From the NCBI GenBank assembly GCA_965223695.1, contig CBDCXJ010000024.1, positions 248,001-312,000 of the forward strand: 64,000 nt of DNA, given 5' to 3'. The first letter of the stretch is position 1; every line of letters starts with the position of its first letter. The position numbers and the translations under genes are program-made. Source of the stretch: JAUVPB01 sp965223695 (GTDB lineage Bacteria; Actinomycetota; Thermoleophilia; Gaiellales; Gaiellaceae). The notes below the pieces were generated by a model. That model searched no databases and was not told the DNA's origin. It saw only the letters and a list, made by a program, of their open reading frames with translations. Below, one piece after another: positions 1-9,648 of this stretch.

Positions 1-321
1 GTCGAGCGAGGCAAGAACGCGGTCTCTCAGCATCGGTGCTCGCCCGTTGAACAGCCGGCGCAGATTGCGGCGATCGTCGAGCAGCTCGCCCACGGTGTTC
101 GCCTCGTCGAGCGCCGTGTCAGCCCACCGATCAGCGACGATCGCCCACCGCTCGTCTTCGCTCTTGCCGATCGTCTCGATATCGATGACCTCGGCGGCGG
201 TGGTCGGCGACGCTTCGCTCGGCTCGGTCGCGGGCGCGTCTGAGCCGCCGCATGCGCTCAGACCGACGGCGAGCGCGGCAGCCAGCCCAGTGAGCGCCAC
301 GACGTGTGACCTGTCTGGCAC
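1..321 (-). CDS. Lipoprotein of unknown function, 3' end outside the window
   Basis: The reverse strand is open from a GTG at 321 to the window edge (107 residues seen). The N-terminus is a lipoprotein signal: a hydrophobic stretch ending in the lipobox LSAC with Cys at about residue 24, then a Gly/Ser/Ala/Pro/Thr-rich linker. The protein is therefore probably tethered to the outer face of the membrane. The rest is acidic and helical with no motif I recognise. The start lies 9 bp from the start of the divergent murein enzyme, so at least one of the two promoters must overlap coding sequence. An internal GTG at 300 is an alternative start. The lipoprotein call is firm; the function is unknown. 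Confidence 0.72.
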   Translation of the reverse strand, partial: MPDRSHVVALTGLAAALAVGLSACGGSDAPATEPSEASPTTAAEVIDIETIGKSEDERWAIVADRWADTALDEANTVGELLDDRRNLRRLFNGRAPMLRDRVLASLD

Positions 322-330
322 CGTTCCAGG

Positions 331-1842
331 ATGACAGACGCTAGAATTCGGGCTCGCAGTTGGCCGGCCGCCGCGCGTGTCCACCTCGTCCGCGCTCGTG
401 ACTGGGTGCGGAGCCGCTCTCGGCGCACCAAGCTCTGGACGCTCGCCGCCGTCGTGTTGCTCACCCTGGGGCTCGCGCTGTCGTTTCGCGGCGGCGCCGA
501 CCAGGTCTCGCACGAGGAGGACCCACGCTTCGCGGAGCTCGTCGAGGCCTCGACGTTCGGCGCCAGCCACGTGCTCTACGCGAACCTGCCCGGTGGTGTT
601 GTCGCCTCGGCTCGCCGGACGGCCCGCTTTCGTGCCCAGGTCGAGGACGCGGTGGCCGGCACCGACGTCGATCCCGATCTTCTCGAAGCCCTGATTCTGC
701 TCGAGAGCGCCGGGCGGCCCGAGGTTGTGGTCGGGAACGATCCGAAGAACGCTGCCGGGCTCACCCAGATCCTCGCCGGTACGGCCACCGACTTCCTCGG
801 CATGCGCGTCGACCTGACAGAGAGCCGCCGCCTGTTCGGCGAGATCGCCACCGCCCGACGGGCGGGCGACACGTTCGAGGAAGAGACGCTTCGCGTCGAG
901 CGGCGCCTGGTCGACGATCGCTTCGATCCCCAGAAGGCGATCCAGGGGGCCGTTCGCTACCTGGTCAAGGCGCGCGCGATCCTCGCGCGAGATGACCTGG
1001 CGCTCGTCTCGTACCACATGGGTATCGGCAACGTCACCTTGGTGGTGCGCGCTTACACCGGCGAGGCCGAAGGCGAGGTCGGCGGGCTCGTGACCGACAA
1101 CGCGCTTTCCTACGCCCAGCTCTACTTCGACTCGGCTCCGGGTCGCAACGCGCAGGCCTGGCGCGTGCTCGACCGGCTCAGCGACGACTCCGCGAACTAC
1201 GTCTGGAAGCTCTACGCGGCCCGCGAGATCATGCGCCTCTACCGCGACGACCCGGAGGAGCTCGAGCGCCTTGCCGAGCTGCACGGCGCAAAGGCCTCGG
1301 CCGAGGAAGTACTCCATCCGTCCGCTGATACATCCACCTTCGAGACGCGCGCAGACGTGCTCAATGCCACCGAGGACGGCAAGCTCGAATCACTCCCGCG
1401 CGACCCCGATGCCACGCACTTTGGCGTGCACAAGCGCCTCGGCGAGCTCGCCCCGGCGTTCGACGCGCGGCGCCGTGACTACTCGGCGCTTCAACCCGAC
1501 GCGTTGTTCGTGCTCGCGTACATCGCGGCCGAGGTGTTCGACATCTCGGGCGAGACGGCCCCCCTGCGCGTCACGAGCGCGACCCGCGACCTCGAGTACC
1601 AGCGCCGTCTCGTGCGCCAGAACGAGCAGGCCACCCGGGGCTACTCGCTCCACACCACGGGTTACGCCTTCGACATCCTCAGAAAGTACGGCTCAGACGA
1701 GCAGGCGGCCGCGTTCCAGTTCGTGCTCGACCGACTCGAGATACTCGGCCTGATCGCCTGGGCCCGCGAACCCGAGGCCATCCACATCACGGTCGCTGAC
1801 GGCTCTCGCGATCGGATGCGCGACTTCGGCCTGACCGAGTAG
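331..1842 (+). CDS. Membrane-anchored lytic transglycosylase fused to a D,D-peptidase-like domain
   Basis: Residues 35-52 form one membrane anchor. Residues 105-250 look like an SLT lytic transglycosylase: the catalytic Glu is probably E125 in LILLESAGRPE, followed by NAAGLTQI and a YHMGIGN motif. The C-terminal part (about 390-503) has HTTGYAFD (H441, D448) and a late HIT (H485), the layout of metal-binding residues in M15/VanY-type or DUF5715 peptidases. One protein could thus cut both glycan and peptide parts of peptidoglycan. A TAGAAT box at 342-347 could be a -10 element lying inside the reading frame. If so, the true start may be GTG 406, which keeps the membrane anchor. Domain assignment rests on motifs alone. 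Confidence 0.8.
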   Translation: MTDARIRARSWPAAARVHLVRARDWVRSRSRRTKLWTLAAVVLLTLGLALSFRGGADQVSHEEDPRFAELVEASTFGASHVLYANLPGGVVASARRTARFRAQVEDAVAGTDVDPDLLEALILLESAGRPEVVVGNDPKNAAGLTQILAGTATDFLGMRVDLTESRRLFGEIATARRAGDTFEEETLRVERRLVDDRFDPQKAIQGAVRYLVKARAILARDDLALVSYHMGIGNVTLVVRAYTGEAEGEVGGLVTDNALSYAQLYFDSAPGRNAQAWRVLDRLSDDSANYVWKLYAAREIMRLYRDDPEELERLAELHGAKASAEEVLHPSADTSTFETRADVLNATEDGKLESLPRDPDATHFGVHKRLGELAPAFDARRRDYSALQPDALFVLAYIAAEVFDISGETAPLRVTSATRDLEYQRRLVRQNEQATRGYSLHTTGYAFDILRKYGSDEQAAAFQFVLDRLEILGLIAWAREPEAIHITVADGSRDRMRDFGLTE

Positions 1843-1893
1843 CGATCGGTTTCTGCTGGCCTGTCTACGGCGAAAAGCTCGTGTCTGCAGGTG

Positions 1894-1952
1894 GTGGGTG
1901 GGGACATCCCGGCACCGCCAAAGTACGGCGGCACCGGGCTATCCCCACCCAC
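1894..1952. repeat. Long inverted repeat, possible terminator
   Basis: The left arm begins GTGGGTGGGGA and the right arm ends TCCCCACCCAC. The arms pair over about 25 bp with a few mismatches, leaving a loop near AAAGTA. It lies 50 bp after the stop of the forward murein gene. There is no clear T-run, so it is not a classic intrinsic terminator. Confidence 0.6.
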
Positions 1953-2203
1953 TCATACCGCCCCTGCCCCTTCGCCTATCCCTCCCGGTCGTCGCTCGCG
2001 CAGCGTTCCCCCCAAACAAAAGGTGACCGGGCGACGGCGCCTTCTGGGATGGGAACGGAACGAGCGGCGCTTTGGGGAATCCGAAGCGAGGCGGAGTGGC
2101 GCACGCGGTGAGTTGGTGGGATGGTCGTACGGTAAGCGCGCTCGCTGAAGCGAGCAGCGCGACTTCCCTGCGCATTACGTCTCGTAGGAGGGGAGGCGGT
2201 ATT

Positions 2204-2254
2204 GCTCAGGGAACCTTTTGGTGACGCGTGCGTCGCCGAAAGGATTTCCTGAGC
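2204..2254. repeat. Palindromic intergenic repeat, copy 1
   Basis: This is a near-perfect hairpin with arms GCTCAGGGAACC... and ...GGATTTCCTGAGC, about 24 paired bases and a GTG loop. Its reverse strand matches the palindrome at 17374-17424 at about four positions in five, including the shared GGAAATC-TTTCGGC and CCAAAA-GTTCCC arms. Both copies lie near a CCCTAGTAG box (here at 2271-2279). It looks like a dispersed REP or MITE-like family. Confidence 0.6.
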
Positions 2255-2309
2255 AGCCCCAGCCAGCAACCCCTAGTAGGAGAGTTTCTGCCCGGCTCAG
2301 CCAGCGCGA

Positions 2310-3317
2310 TCAGCGCAAAGTCTCGACCGCCAACTCGATGGAGTCACCCAGCCCGATCAGGATCGGAAGGTCGACCCCAGCAGCGCGGTACTCGTCGATG
2401 CGTGCCTGGCATTCCGCCGGCGTGCCCGCCGCCGCCACGAGGTCGACGACTTCGAGCGGCATGACCTCGACCGCCGCCTCGACACCGCCCTCGTTGAAGG
2501 CGGTCCGCGTGGCGTCCATCACGTCCTCGTCGACCCCGGTTTCCCGAGCGATGTTGGGGAAAAGCGAGAGGTAGAGGCAGACGAACTCGTGTGCGCGGCG
2601 CTTGCCTGTCTCCGAATCCGGGTGTGGGCACGAGAGAACGGACATCGCGACGTCGACCTTGTCGGCGTCGCGCCCTGACCTGGCGGCACCGGCCCGTAGC
2701 CAGCCGGCCGCGCGCGCCACGTATGCGGTGGGAAGGCTGACGTTGTAGAAGACGCCGTCGGCGAGCTCGCCGGCCAGCTTGACGGCCTTCTCGCCCGTGA
2801 CGCCGAGGTACAGAGGGAGCGCATCGGCGCCGCCAACGCTCGATCCGTCGTCCGCCAGCACGTCCTCGATACGTGCTTCTTCGAGAGTGACCACGTCGCC
2901 GTGGTAGGTGACCGACTCGCCCCGCAGGAGCGGGCGCATGACATCGATGTACTCGCGCAGCTGACGAAGCGGCTTCGTCCATTCGTAGCCCTGCGGGGCC
3001 AGCACCATCGGGGAGCCGGCCCCGAGACCGACGATCGTCCGCCCTGGCGCGAGCTCTTCGAGCGTGGCGAAGCTGAGCGCGAGGACTGCTGCACCGCGTG
3101 TGTAGACATTGACGATGCCGGTGCCGAGCTTGATTCGCTCGGTCGCCGAGGCCATTGCTGCCAGCGGAACGAAGCCGTCTCGCGTCAGCCGCGTCTCGGC
3201 CATCCAGACTGACTCGTAGCCTGCCGCCTCGGCCTTTACCGCGAGCCGCACCATCTCTGGCACGGACGGCGCGCCCGCGAACATGAGCGCGATGCGCTGG
3301 TCGTCGCCCGGGCTCAT
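2310..3317 (-). CDS. Luciferase-like (LLM class) F420- or flavin-dependent oxidoreductase
   Basis: The protein is 335 residues, normal for the single-domain luciferase-like family. It starts with a beta strand (IALMFAG) and has YESVWMAETR, the strand and acidic residue typical near the cofactor pocket, and later LGTGIVNVYTR and GLGAGSP, which match the family's phosphate-binding region. Such enzymes move hydride between coenzyme F420 (or FMN) and an organic substrate in the cytoplasm. ATG 3317 overlaps the stop of the MFS gene by 4 bp (ATGA), so it is the last gene of the ettA-aminotransferase-MFS operon and translationally coupled. The reading frame is open further upstream but has no support there. 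F420 is inferred from lineage; the substrate is unknown. Confidence 0.82.
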   Translation of the reverse strand: MSPGDDQRIALMFAGAPSVPEMVRLAVKAEAAGYESVWMAETRLTRDGFVPLAAMASATERIKLGTGIVNVYTRGAAVLALSFATLEELAPGRTIVGLGAGSPMVLAPQGYEWTKPLRQLREYIDVMRPLLRGESVTYHGDVVTLEEARIEDVLADDGSSVGGADALPLYLGVTGEKAVKLAGELADGVFYNVSLPTAYVARAAGWLRAGAARSGRDADKVDVAMSVLSCPHPDSETGKRRAHEFVCLYLSLFPNIARETGVDEDVMDATRTAFNEGGVEAAVEVMPLEVVDLVAAAGTPAECQARIDEYRAAGVDLPILIGLGDSIELAVETLR

Positions 3318-4486
3318 GCCGGCAATCGTAAGCGGCGAGCTGACGGAATGAGAGCCGGCAGCGCTAGCAGTACGAACGCGGCCGCGATGAACCAGGTCGC
3401 CGACCACGAGTTGAGCACGTCCACGATCTTGCCGAAGGTCGGCGGAAACAGGACGCCGCCGGCGAAGGCGAAGACGAGGACAACTGCCGTTGCCTGTCCC
3501 ACGGCACTGGGCCTGACGCTCTCGGATGCGGCCGCGATCCAGACGCCGTTCCAGCCGACCGAGCAGAAGCCGAGCGCGAAGAGGAGGACCCAGAGACCGG
3601 GGTTGCCACCCGCAGGCGGGACGAGCACCAGCGCCACGGCCGAGCCGACCGCTGCGAGCTGCAGGGCCAGGATGCGCGAGTGGAGGCGGTCCGAGAGCCA
3701 GCCCCACGAGAGGCGGCCGAGCGTGGCGCCTGCGAGCAACACTGCGACTCCGAAGCCGGCGGTCGTCTTCGACCACTCGACGTCGTCAACCAGATAGACG
3801 GCCAACAGGCCCAGCAGGCTTATCTGCGTGCCGGCCATCACGAGGCCGTACGTTCCAAGCCCTGCGAGTGACGACTGCCGAATCGGCTCGCGGGTCTGTT
3901 GCTCGCGGTGCTCGCGCGTCGGCCCCTTCAGGTACAGGCCCCATCCGGCGATCACGAGCGCTACGACGATCGGGACGACGAGCGAGACCCGCCAGTCGGA
4001 GACCTCGGCGATGCGTGGAAGTACGAGGCCGCCCACGAGCCCACCAACCGTCAGGCCCGTATGGGAGAGACCCATCAGGAGCCCGCGGCGCTTCTGGGTC
4101 GTGTTCGCGCTGACGAGCACGTTCGTGCCCGGATCGACGGCGCCATAGCCGAGCCCAACGATCGCGACGCCCAGGAAGAAGACCACCCGGCCGGGCGCCG
4201 CGGCCGCGATTGCGAGGCCGACTACGAGAATCGCGAGGAAGATGCCGACGGCCTGGCCTGCTGGCAGGCGATCGGTTGCGCGTCCAGCTGGCACGATCGC
4301 GAGCAACGCACCGAGGAAGACCATCGCGAGGATGCCGCCGACGAACGTCGTCGAGAGCCCGAGGTCGGTACGGATGAACGGCGCCAGTGACGCGAAGCCG
4401 ATAGCGGCGAACGCCGTCCCCGCCTTGCCGGCGACCGCGAGGGCGATCTCGGCGCGGGCTCTGGGCCGCGCTTCGCCGGCGCTCAT
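3314..4486 (-). CDS. Major facilitator superfamily transporter
   Basis: This 390-residue protein has about twelve hydrophobic segments, for example GGILAMVFLGALLAIV, VGIFLAILVVGLAIAAA and LAGLGTYGLVMAG. A charged loop near residues 185-205 marks the middle of the two six-helix halves. The loop between helices 2 and 3 has the GRATDRLP signature. It is probably a proton-driven exporter in the cytoplasmic membrane. It overlaps the aminotransferase by 4 bp at its start and the luciferase-like gene by 4 bp at its end, so the products may share a small metabolite. Family is sure, substrate is not. Confidence 0.83.
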   Translation of the reverse strand: MSAGEARPRARAEIALAVAGKAGTAFAAIGFASLAPFIRTDLGLSTTFVGGILAMVFLGALLAIVPAGRATDRLPAGQAVGIFLAILVVGLAIAAAAPGRVVFFLGVAIVGLGYGAVDPGTNVLVSANTTQKRRGLLMGLSHTGLTVGGLVGGLVLPRIAEVSDWRVSLVVPIVVALVIAGWGLYLKGPTREHREQQTREPIRQSSLAGLGTYGLVMAGTQISLLGLLAVYLVDDVEWSKTTAGFGVAVLLAGATLGRLSWGWLSDRLHSRILALQLAAVGSAVALVLVPPAGGNPGLWVLLFALGFCSVGWNGVWIAAASESVRPSAVGQATAVVLVFAFAGGVLFPPTFGKIVDVLNSWSATWFIAAAFVLLALPALIPSARRLRLPA

Positions 4487-5675
4487 CCGCCGGCGCGGAT
4501 GAAGCGGTCGAGCCGATCTAGCGCGGGCTCGAGCACCGAAGGCTCCGACGCGTAGCAGATGCGGATCGAGCCCTCGCCACCTTCCTCGAAGGCGACGCCT
4601 GGCGCGACGCCCACCTTCCATTCGACGAGAAGTCGCCGGCAGAACTCGAACGAGTCATCGACCCCGTCGATGTGCGGGAAGAGGTAGAAGGCCCCGTCGG
4701 GCGAGGGCACCGTCACGCCTGGGATCGATCGCAGCGTGTCGAGGCAGAGATCGCGGTTTCCTTTGAAGAGCGCGACCGCCTTCTCGACCTCGGCTTCGCC
4801 CTCTCTGAGGGCGGTCTCACAGGCGACCTGCGTGAAGTGAGGGGCGCATGACACGACGAACTCGTTCATCTGGCCGATCCGCTCGACGAGGTCTCGGCGG
4901 GCGACGAACCAGCCGATCCGCCAGCCGGTCATGCAGTAGGCCTTCGAGAACGACTGGATCACGATGACTGCGTCGTCGCGCGTCGCCTTCCGCAGAATCG
5001 ACGGCGCCGGTGTTCCCGGCGTCTTGGCGAGATAGTAGAGGCGTTCGTAGACCTCGTCGGCCATCAGCCAGAGCTTGTGCCGACGGGCGAACTCGAGCAG
5101 CCGATCCTGCTCGTCCTCGGTTGCAACCCATCCAAGTGGGTTCGACGGCGACGTGTAGAGGAGGAGCTTCGTTCGGGGCGTGACCGCGGCTTCGAGCGCG
5201 TCGAAGTCGATCGTGAAGCGCCCGTCGACGAGCGGATGTGGAATGTGAATCGGGGTCGCGTTGGCGAGCCGCACGTTGCCGGAGCCGTTTGGCCATACCG
5301 GCGTGAGGACGAGCGCTTCGTCGCCGGGATCGAGCACCGCGCGCACTGTCAGATGGACCGCGTGAACGCCTGACGTCGTGACCATGATCTCGCTCTCGGG
5401 ATCGAGCTCGACGCCATGCAGGCGCGCTGTGGCCTGGGCGATCTCGCGCCGTAGCGAGGGAATGCCGTTGTTCTCGGTGTAGTACGTGTAGCCCTCACGC
5501 ATCGCCCGCTCGGCGGCGTCCTTGATCAGATCGGGCGTCGGCAGGTTCGACTCGCCGAAGTACAGGGGAATGACGTCGTTCATGCCGAGCGCGAAGTTGG
5601 CAAGCTCGCGGATGCGCGAAGGCGGAACGCTCTCGACCGACTCGGCGATCTGCGCCGCTGCCGAGCTCTTGGGGC

Positions 5676-5679
<4 letters not shown>
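4483..5679 (-). CDS. Class I/II PLP-dependent aminotransferase
   Basis: At 398 residues it has normal length for fold-type I aminotransferases. Visible motifs are YTYYTENNGIPSLR, TSPSNPLGWV, the ADEVYERLYY strand with the PLP-ring Asp, SFSKAYCMTGWRIGW with the Schiff-base Lys, and a C-terminal SIRICYAS carrying the substrate-carboxylate Arg. It transfers an amino group between an amino acid and a 2-oxo acid in the cytoplasm. GTG 5679 overlaps the ettA stop by 4 bp (GTGA). This fixes the start: the upstream extension would run inside ettA. Donor specificity (Asp, Ala or other) cannot be read from the sequence. Confidence 0.88.
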
Positions 5680-7355
<1,676 letters not shown>

Positions 7356-7421
7356 GAGGTCAAGCGTAGTGGCCGCCGGCGCCAGCGTCACGGCCGAAGC
7401 GGCTTGGAGCCGGACGGGGCG

Positions 7422-8192
7422 CTAGAGCCTGTGCCGACCGCAGCGAAGCGCCACCAACAGGCAGGTGATGGCGGGAACGATCATCAGCAGCGAGATCGCG
7501 GCCGCGACCTGGGCGTCGGTGCGGACATAGGGCAGAAGTACGACGGGGAGCGTCGGCAGGCCGCCACCCACGGCCAGCGAGGTGCCGTACTGCGCCCACG
7601 AGACGAGGAAGCCCAGCAGCGCGGCGATCGCCAGCGACGGTGCGAGCGCCGGGATCGTCACGAGCGCCAGGCGCCGCGCAGCCGACGCGCCGAAGGTGCG
7701 CGCGACGTCCTCGAGCTCGCGCAGCGGCTCGGTAAAGCCGAGCGCGAGGATCAGCACGACGTACGGGAGCACGGAGGTGAGATGCGCCAGCGCAACCCCT
7801 GGAACGGTGTCGGCGAGACCAAGCCGTATGAACCATTCGGCAAGCCCCGTCCCGGTCGCAAACGACGGGATCAACAGGGGCAGCGCGACGAGGAGCACGA
7901 CCGCCGGCCTGCGCGCCCGGTCGCGGCCGAGAGCTCGTGCCGCCGGCCAGCCGATCACGAGGGCGATAGCCGTCGCGAGCAGCGCGATCGCGGTCGAGTT
8001 GAGCAGCGCCGCGCCCGCGTTGCCCTGGGCGAACGCCGAGTCGAACCCTCTCGTCCCGAGCGCGGTGGGCAGTATCGCTGGCGCGCGCCATCGATCGGCG
8101 AATGCCTGCACGACGAGCACGAGCAGCGGCGCGGCGATAACGGTCGCCAGGGCAAGCTCGCCGAGGCGGCGCGCCCTCATGCGCTCAGCCAC
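7422..8192 (-). CDS. ABC transporter permease, C-terminal-half YnjC-like
   Basis: The protein has about 256 residues and six hydrophobic segments (for example LATVIAAPLLVLVVQAF and LLNSTAIALLATAIALVIGW). The EAA-type cytoplasmic loop reads ELEDVARTFGASAARRLALV, the site that contacts the ATPase. It is the second of two permease genes. E. coli YnjC is one double-length permease, so here that protein appears split in two. GTG 8192 overlaps the upstream permease stop by 8 bp; ATG 8180 is an equally possible start. The cognate ATPase and binding protein lie upstream beyond the opposite-strand ynjF-like gene. Confidence 0.8.
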   Translation of the reverse strand: MAERMRARRLGELALATVIAAPLLVLVVQAFADRWRAPAILPTALGTRGFDSAFAQGNAGAALLNSTAIALLATAIALVIGWPAARALGRDRARRPAVVLLVALPLLIPSFATGTGLAEWFIRLGLADTVPGVALAHLTSVLPYVVLILALGFTEPLRELEDVARTFGASAARRLALVTIPALAPSLAIAALLGFLVSWAQYGTSLAVGGGLPTLPVVLLPYVRTDAQVAAAISLLMIVPAITCLLVALRCGRHRL

Positions 8193-9012
8193 GCCAGCGC
8201 CTCGCAGCTTGCAGGCCACCGAGCGCGAGCCCCACCGCCGCTGCGGCGGCGAGCAAGAGCGTGACGGCCGCCGTCGCGCGGCCGGCGGCGACGTCGATCT
8301 GGGTCGCGTCGAGCGCGTAGGTGGCGAGCGTCTCGGGGTAGGTGGGGCCGACGGCGAGCGGGACCTCGAACGAGCCGAGAACGAAGGCCGCCACCACGAT
8401 CGACCCCAGCAGCAGGGGGAGACGAACGGTCGGCCAGATCACGTGGCGGAGCTGGCGAAGGCGACTCGCGCCGAGCACGGCGGCCATCTCTTCGCTCTCG
8501 GTCAAGCGCCGGCCCATCACCATCAGCAGCAGCAGCACGAGGAACGGCGTCTCCTTGTACGCGTACACGAGCGCGATCCCAAGCCCCTCCGAGTCGCGCA
8601 CCAGGTCTACTGGAAGGCCGCCGAGAATGCGATCGGCGAGACCGCCCGGGGCAAGCCAGACAACGGCCACGACGGTGATGAGTACGTGCGGGATGGGCAC
8701 CGGCAGCGTCGTGAACAGCCGCGCGAGCGTGCTCGAGCGCCGCAGGTACCAGGCCAACACTACGGCGAGCACCGCCGAGAGCGCGGTCGCCATCGCCGTC
8801 ACCTGCAAGGTAAAGAGCGCTGCGTCGTGGAATGCTCCATCGCTGAGCGTCTCGTGCCAGGCCGAGACCGTCCTCGGGCCGCCGAGCAGCGCCGGATGGA
8901 GGCTCTGATAGATCGCGCCGGCGGCGGCGGCCCCGAAGAGCACGGCAATGGTGACGAGTGCGGGAGCGAGCAACCCGAGCTCGGCAAGCCGCGGCCGCGT
9001 CGCGGGCATCAT
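8185..9012 (-). CDS. ABC transporter permease, N-terminal-half YnjC-like
   Basis: This 275-residue inner-membrane protein has six predicted helices. Its EAA loop reads EEMAAVLGASRLRQLRHVIW, the usual ATPase-docking motif. It pairs with the following overlapping permease to form the channel. Its start is 32 bp from the start of the divergent ynjF-like gene, so the permeases need either their own promoter in that gap or read-through from the ATPase gene at 9649-10707. Matching to YnjC is inferred from the neighbouring YnjB- and YnjD-like genes. Confidence 0.8.
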   Translation of the reverse strand: MMPATRPRLAELGLLAPALVTIAVLFGAAAAGAIYQSLHPALLGGPRTVSAWHETLSDGAFHDAALFTLQVTAMATALSAVLAVVLAWYLRRSSTLARLFTTLPVPIPHVLITVVAVVWLAPGGLADRILGGLPVDLVRDSEGLGIALVYAYKETPFLVLLLLMVMGRRLTESEEMAAVLGASRLRQLRHVIWPTVRLPLLLGSIVVAAFVLGSFEVPLAVGPTYPETLATYALDATQIDVAAGRATAAVTLLLAAAAAVGLALGGLQAARRWRG

Positions 9013-9044
9013 GCGGCTACCCGCCTGCGTGGGATACTCAGCCG

Positions 9045-9647
9045 GTGATCGACGCCGGAGCTCGCGCCTGGCTGGAGCCGGCGTTCGACATCGCCGCTCG
9101 GCCGCTGGCGCGAGCGGGAGTACGTCCGGCTGCGGTGACGCTGGGTGGCCTTGGCGTCGGCGTCGGCGCGTGTGTCGCCGTGTCGCTCGAGCGCTGGTGG
9201 ATCGGTCTCGGCCTGTTTGCGCTCAACCGTTATCTCGATGGCGTCGATGGCGTCCTGGCGCGCCGCGAGCGAGGCTCGCACGTAGGCGGATTTCTCGACT
9301 TCGCCGCCGATCTGGTCTTCTACGCCGCCTTTGTCGTCGCGGTTGCGATCGCCGTGCCCGACGCGCGGCTCGCCTGCGCCGTGCTGCTCGCGACGTTCTA
9401 CGTCAATGCCAGCGTATGGCTCACGCTCTCGTCGCTGCTCGAGCGACGGCGGGCCGAGCGAGGCGACGAGCGCTCCCTTCGCTTCGTCCCGGGGCTGGTT
9501 GAGGGAGCCGAGACGATCCTGGCCTTCGGCGCCTTCTGTGTTCTGCACCGCCACGCAGGGCTGATCGCCTGGGCGTTCGCTGCGCTGATTGGCGTGTCGA
9601 TCGCTCATCGCCTGGTGCTTGCCCGCAGCCTGCTCCGAACGAGCTAG
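9045..9647 (+). CDS. ynjF: CDP-alcohol phosphatidyltransferase, YnjF-like
   Basis: The 200-residue membrane protein carries the family signature as YLDGVDGVLARR followed by GGFLDFAAD. This is the two-metal site Dx2DGx2AR...Gx3Dx3D, though the spacer after AR is 7 residues rather than the more usual 8. It should move a phosphatidyl group from CDP-diacylglycerol to an alcohol in the membrane. NRYLDGVDG, GGFLD, VEGAETILAF and the overall size resemble E. coli YnjF, which lies in the ynjABCDEF cluster. Here too it sits among ynjB/C/D relatives but on the opposite strand, ending 1 bp from the ATPase stop. GTG 9045 gives a compact N-terminus. The alcohol substrate is unknown. Confidence 0.82.
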   Translation: MIDAGARAWLEPAFDIAARPLARAGVRPAAVTLGGLGVGVGACVAVSLERWWIGLGLFALNRYLDGVDGVLARRERGSHVGGFLDFAADLVFYAAFVVAVAIAVPDARLACAVLLATFYVNASVWLTLSSLLERRRAERGDERSLRFVPGLVEGAETILAFGAFCVLHRHAGLIAWAFAALIGVSIAHRLVLARSLLRTS

Positions 9648-9648
9648 C

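Larger units (their letters stand above)
1843..2309. other. Gene-free stretch between convergent genes with three hairpins
   Basis: I see no credible gene here. The short reading frames in it have skewed composition and no supported start. The stretch separates a forward gene from a reverse gene and holds three inverted repeats: 1894-1952, 2136-2160 (7-bp stem GCTCGCT/AGCGAGC with a 2-base loop and a flanking GCGC pair) and 2204-2254. A CCCTAGTAG box is at 2271-2279. The likely role is two-way transcription termination or a site where small mobile repeats have landed. Confidence 0.6.

Noticed and set aside
1881..2269. Short frames in the gap between the murein enzyme and the luciferase-like gene
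   Set aside because: Frames overlap on both strands over inverted repeats, with no start signal; treated as non-coding.
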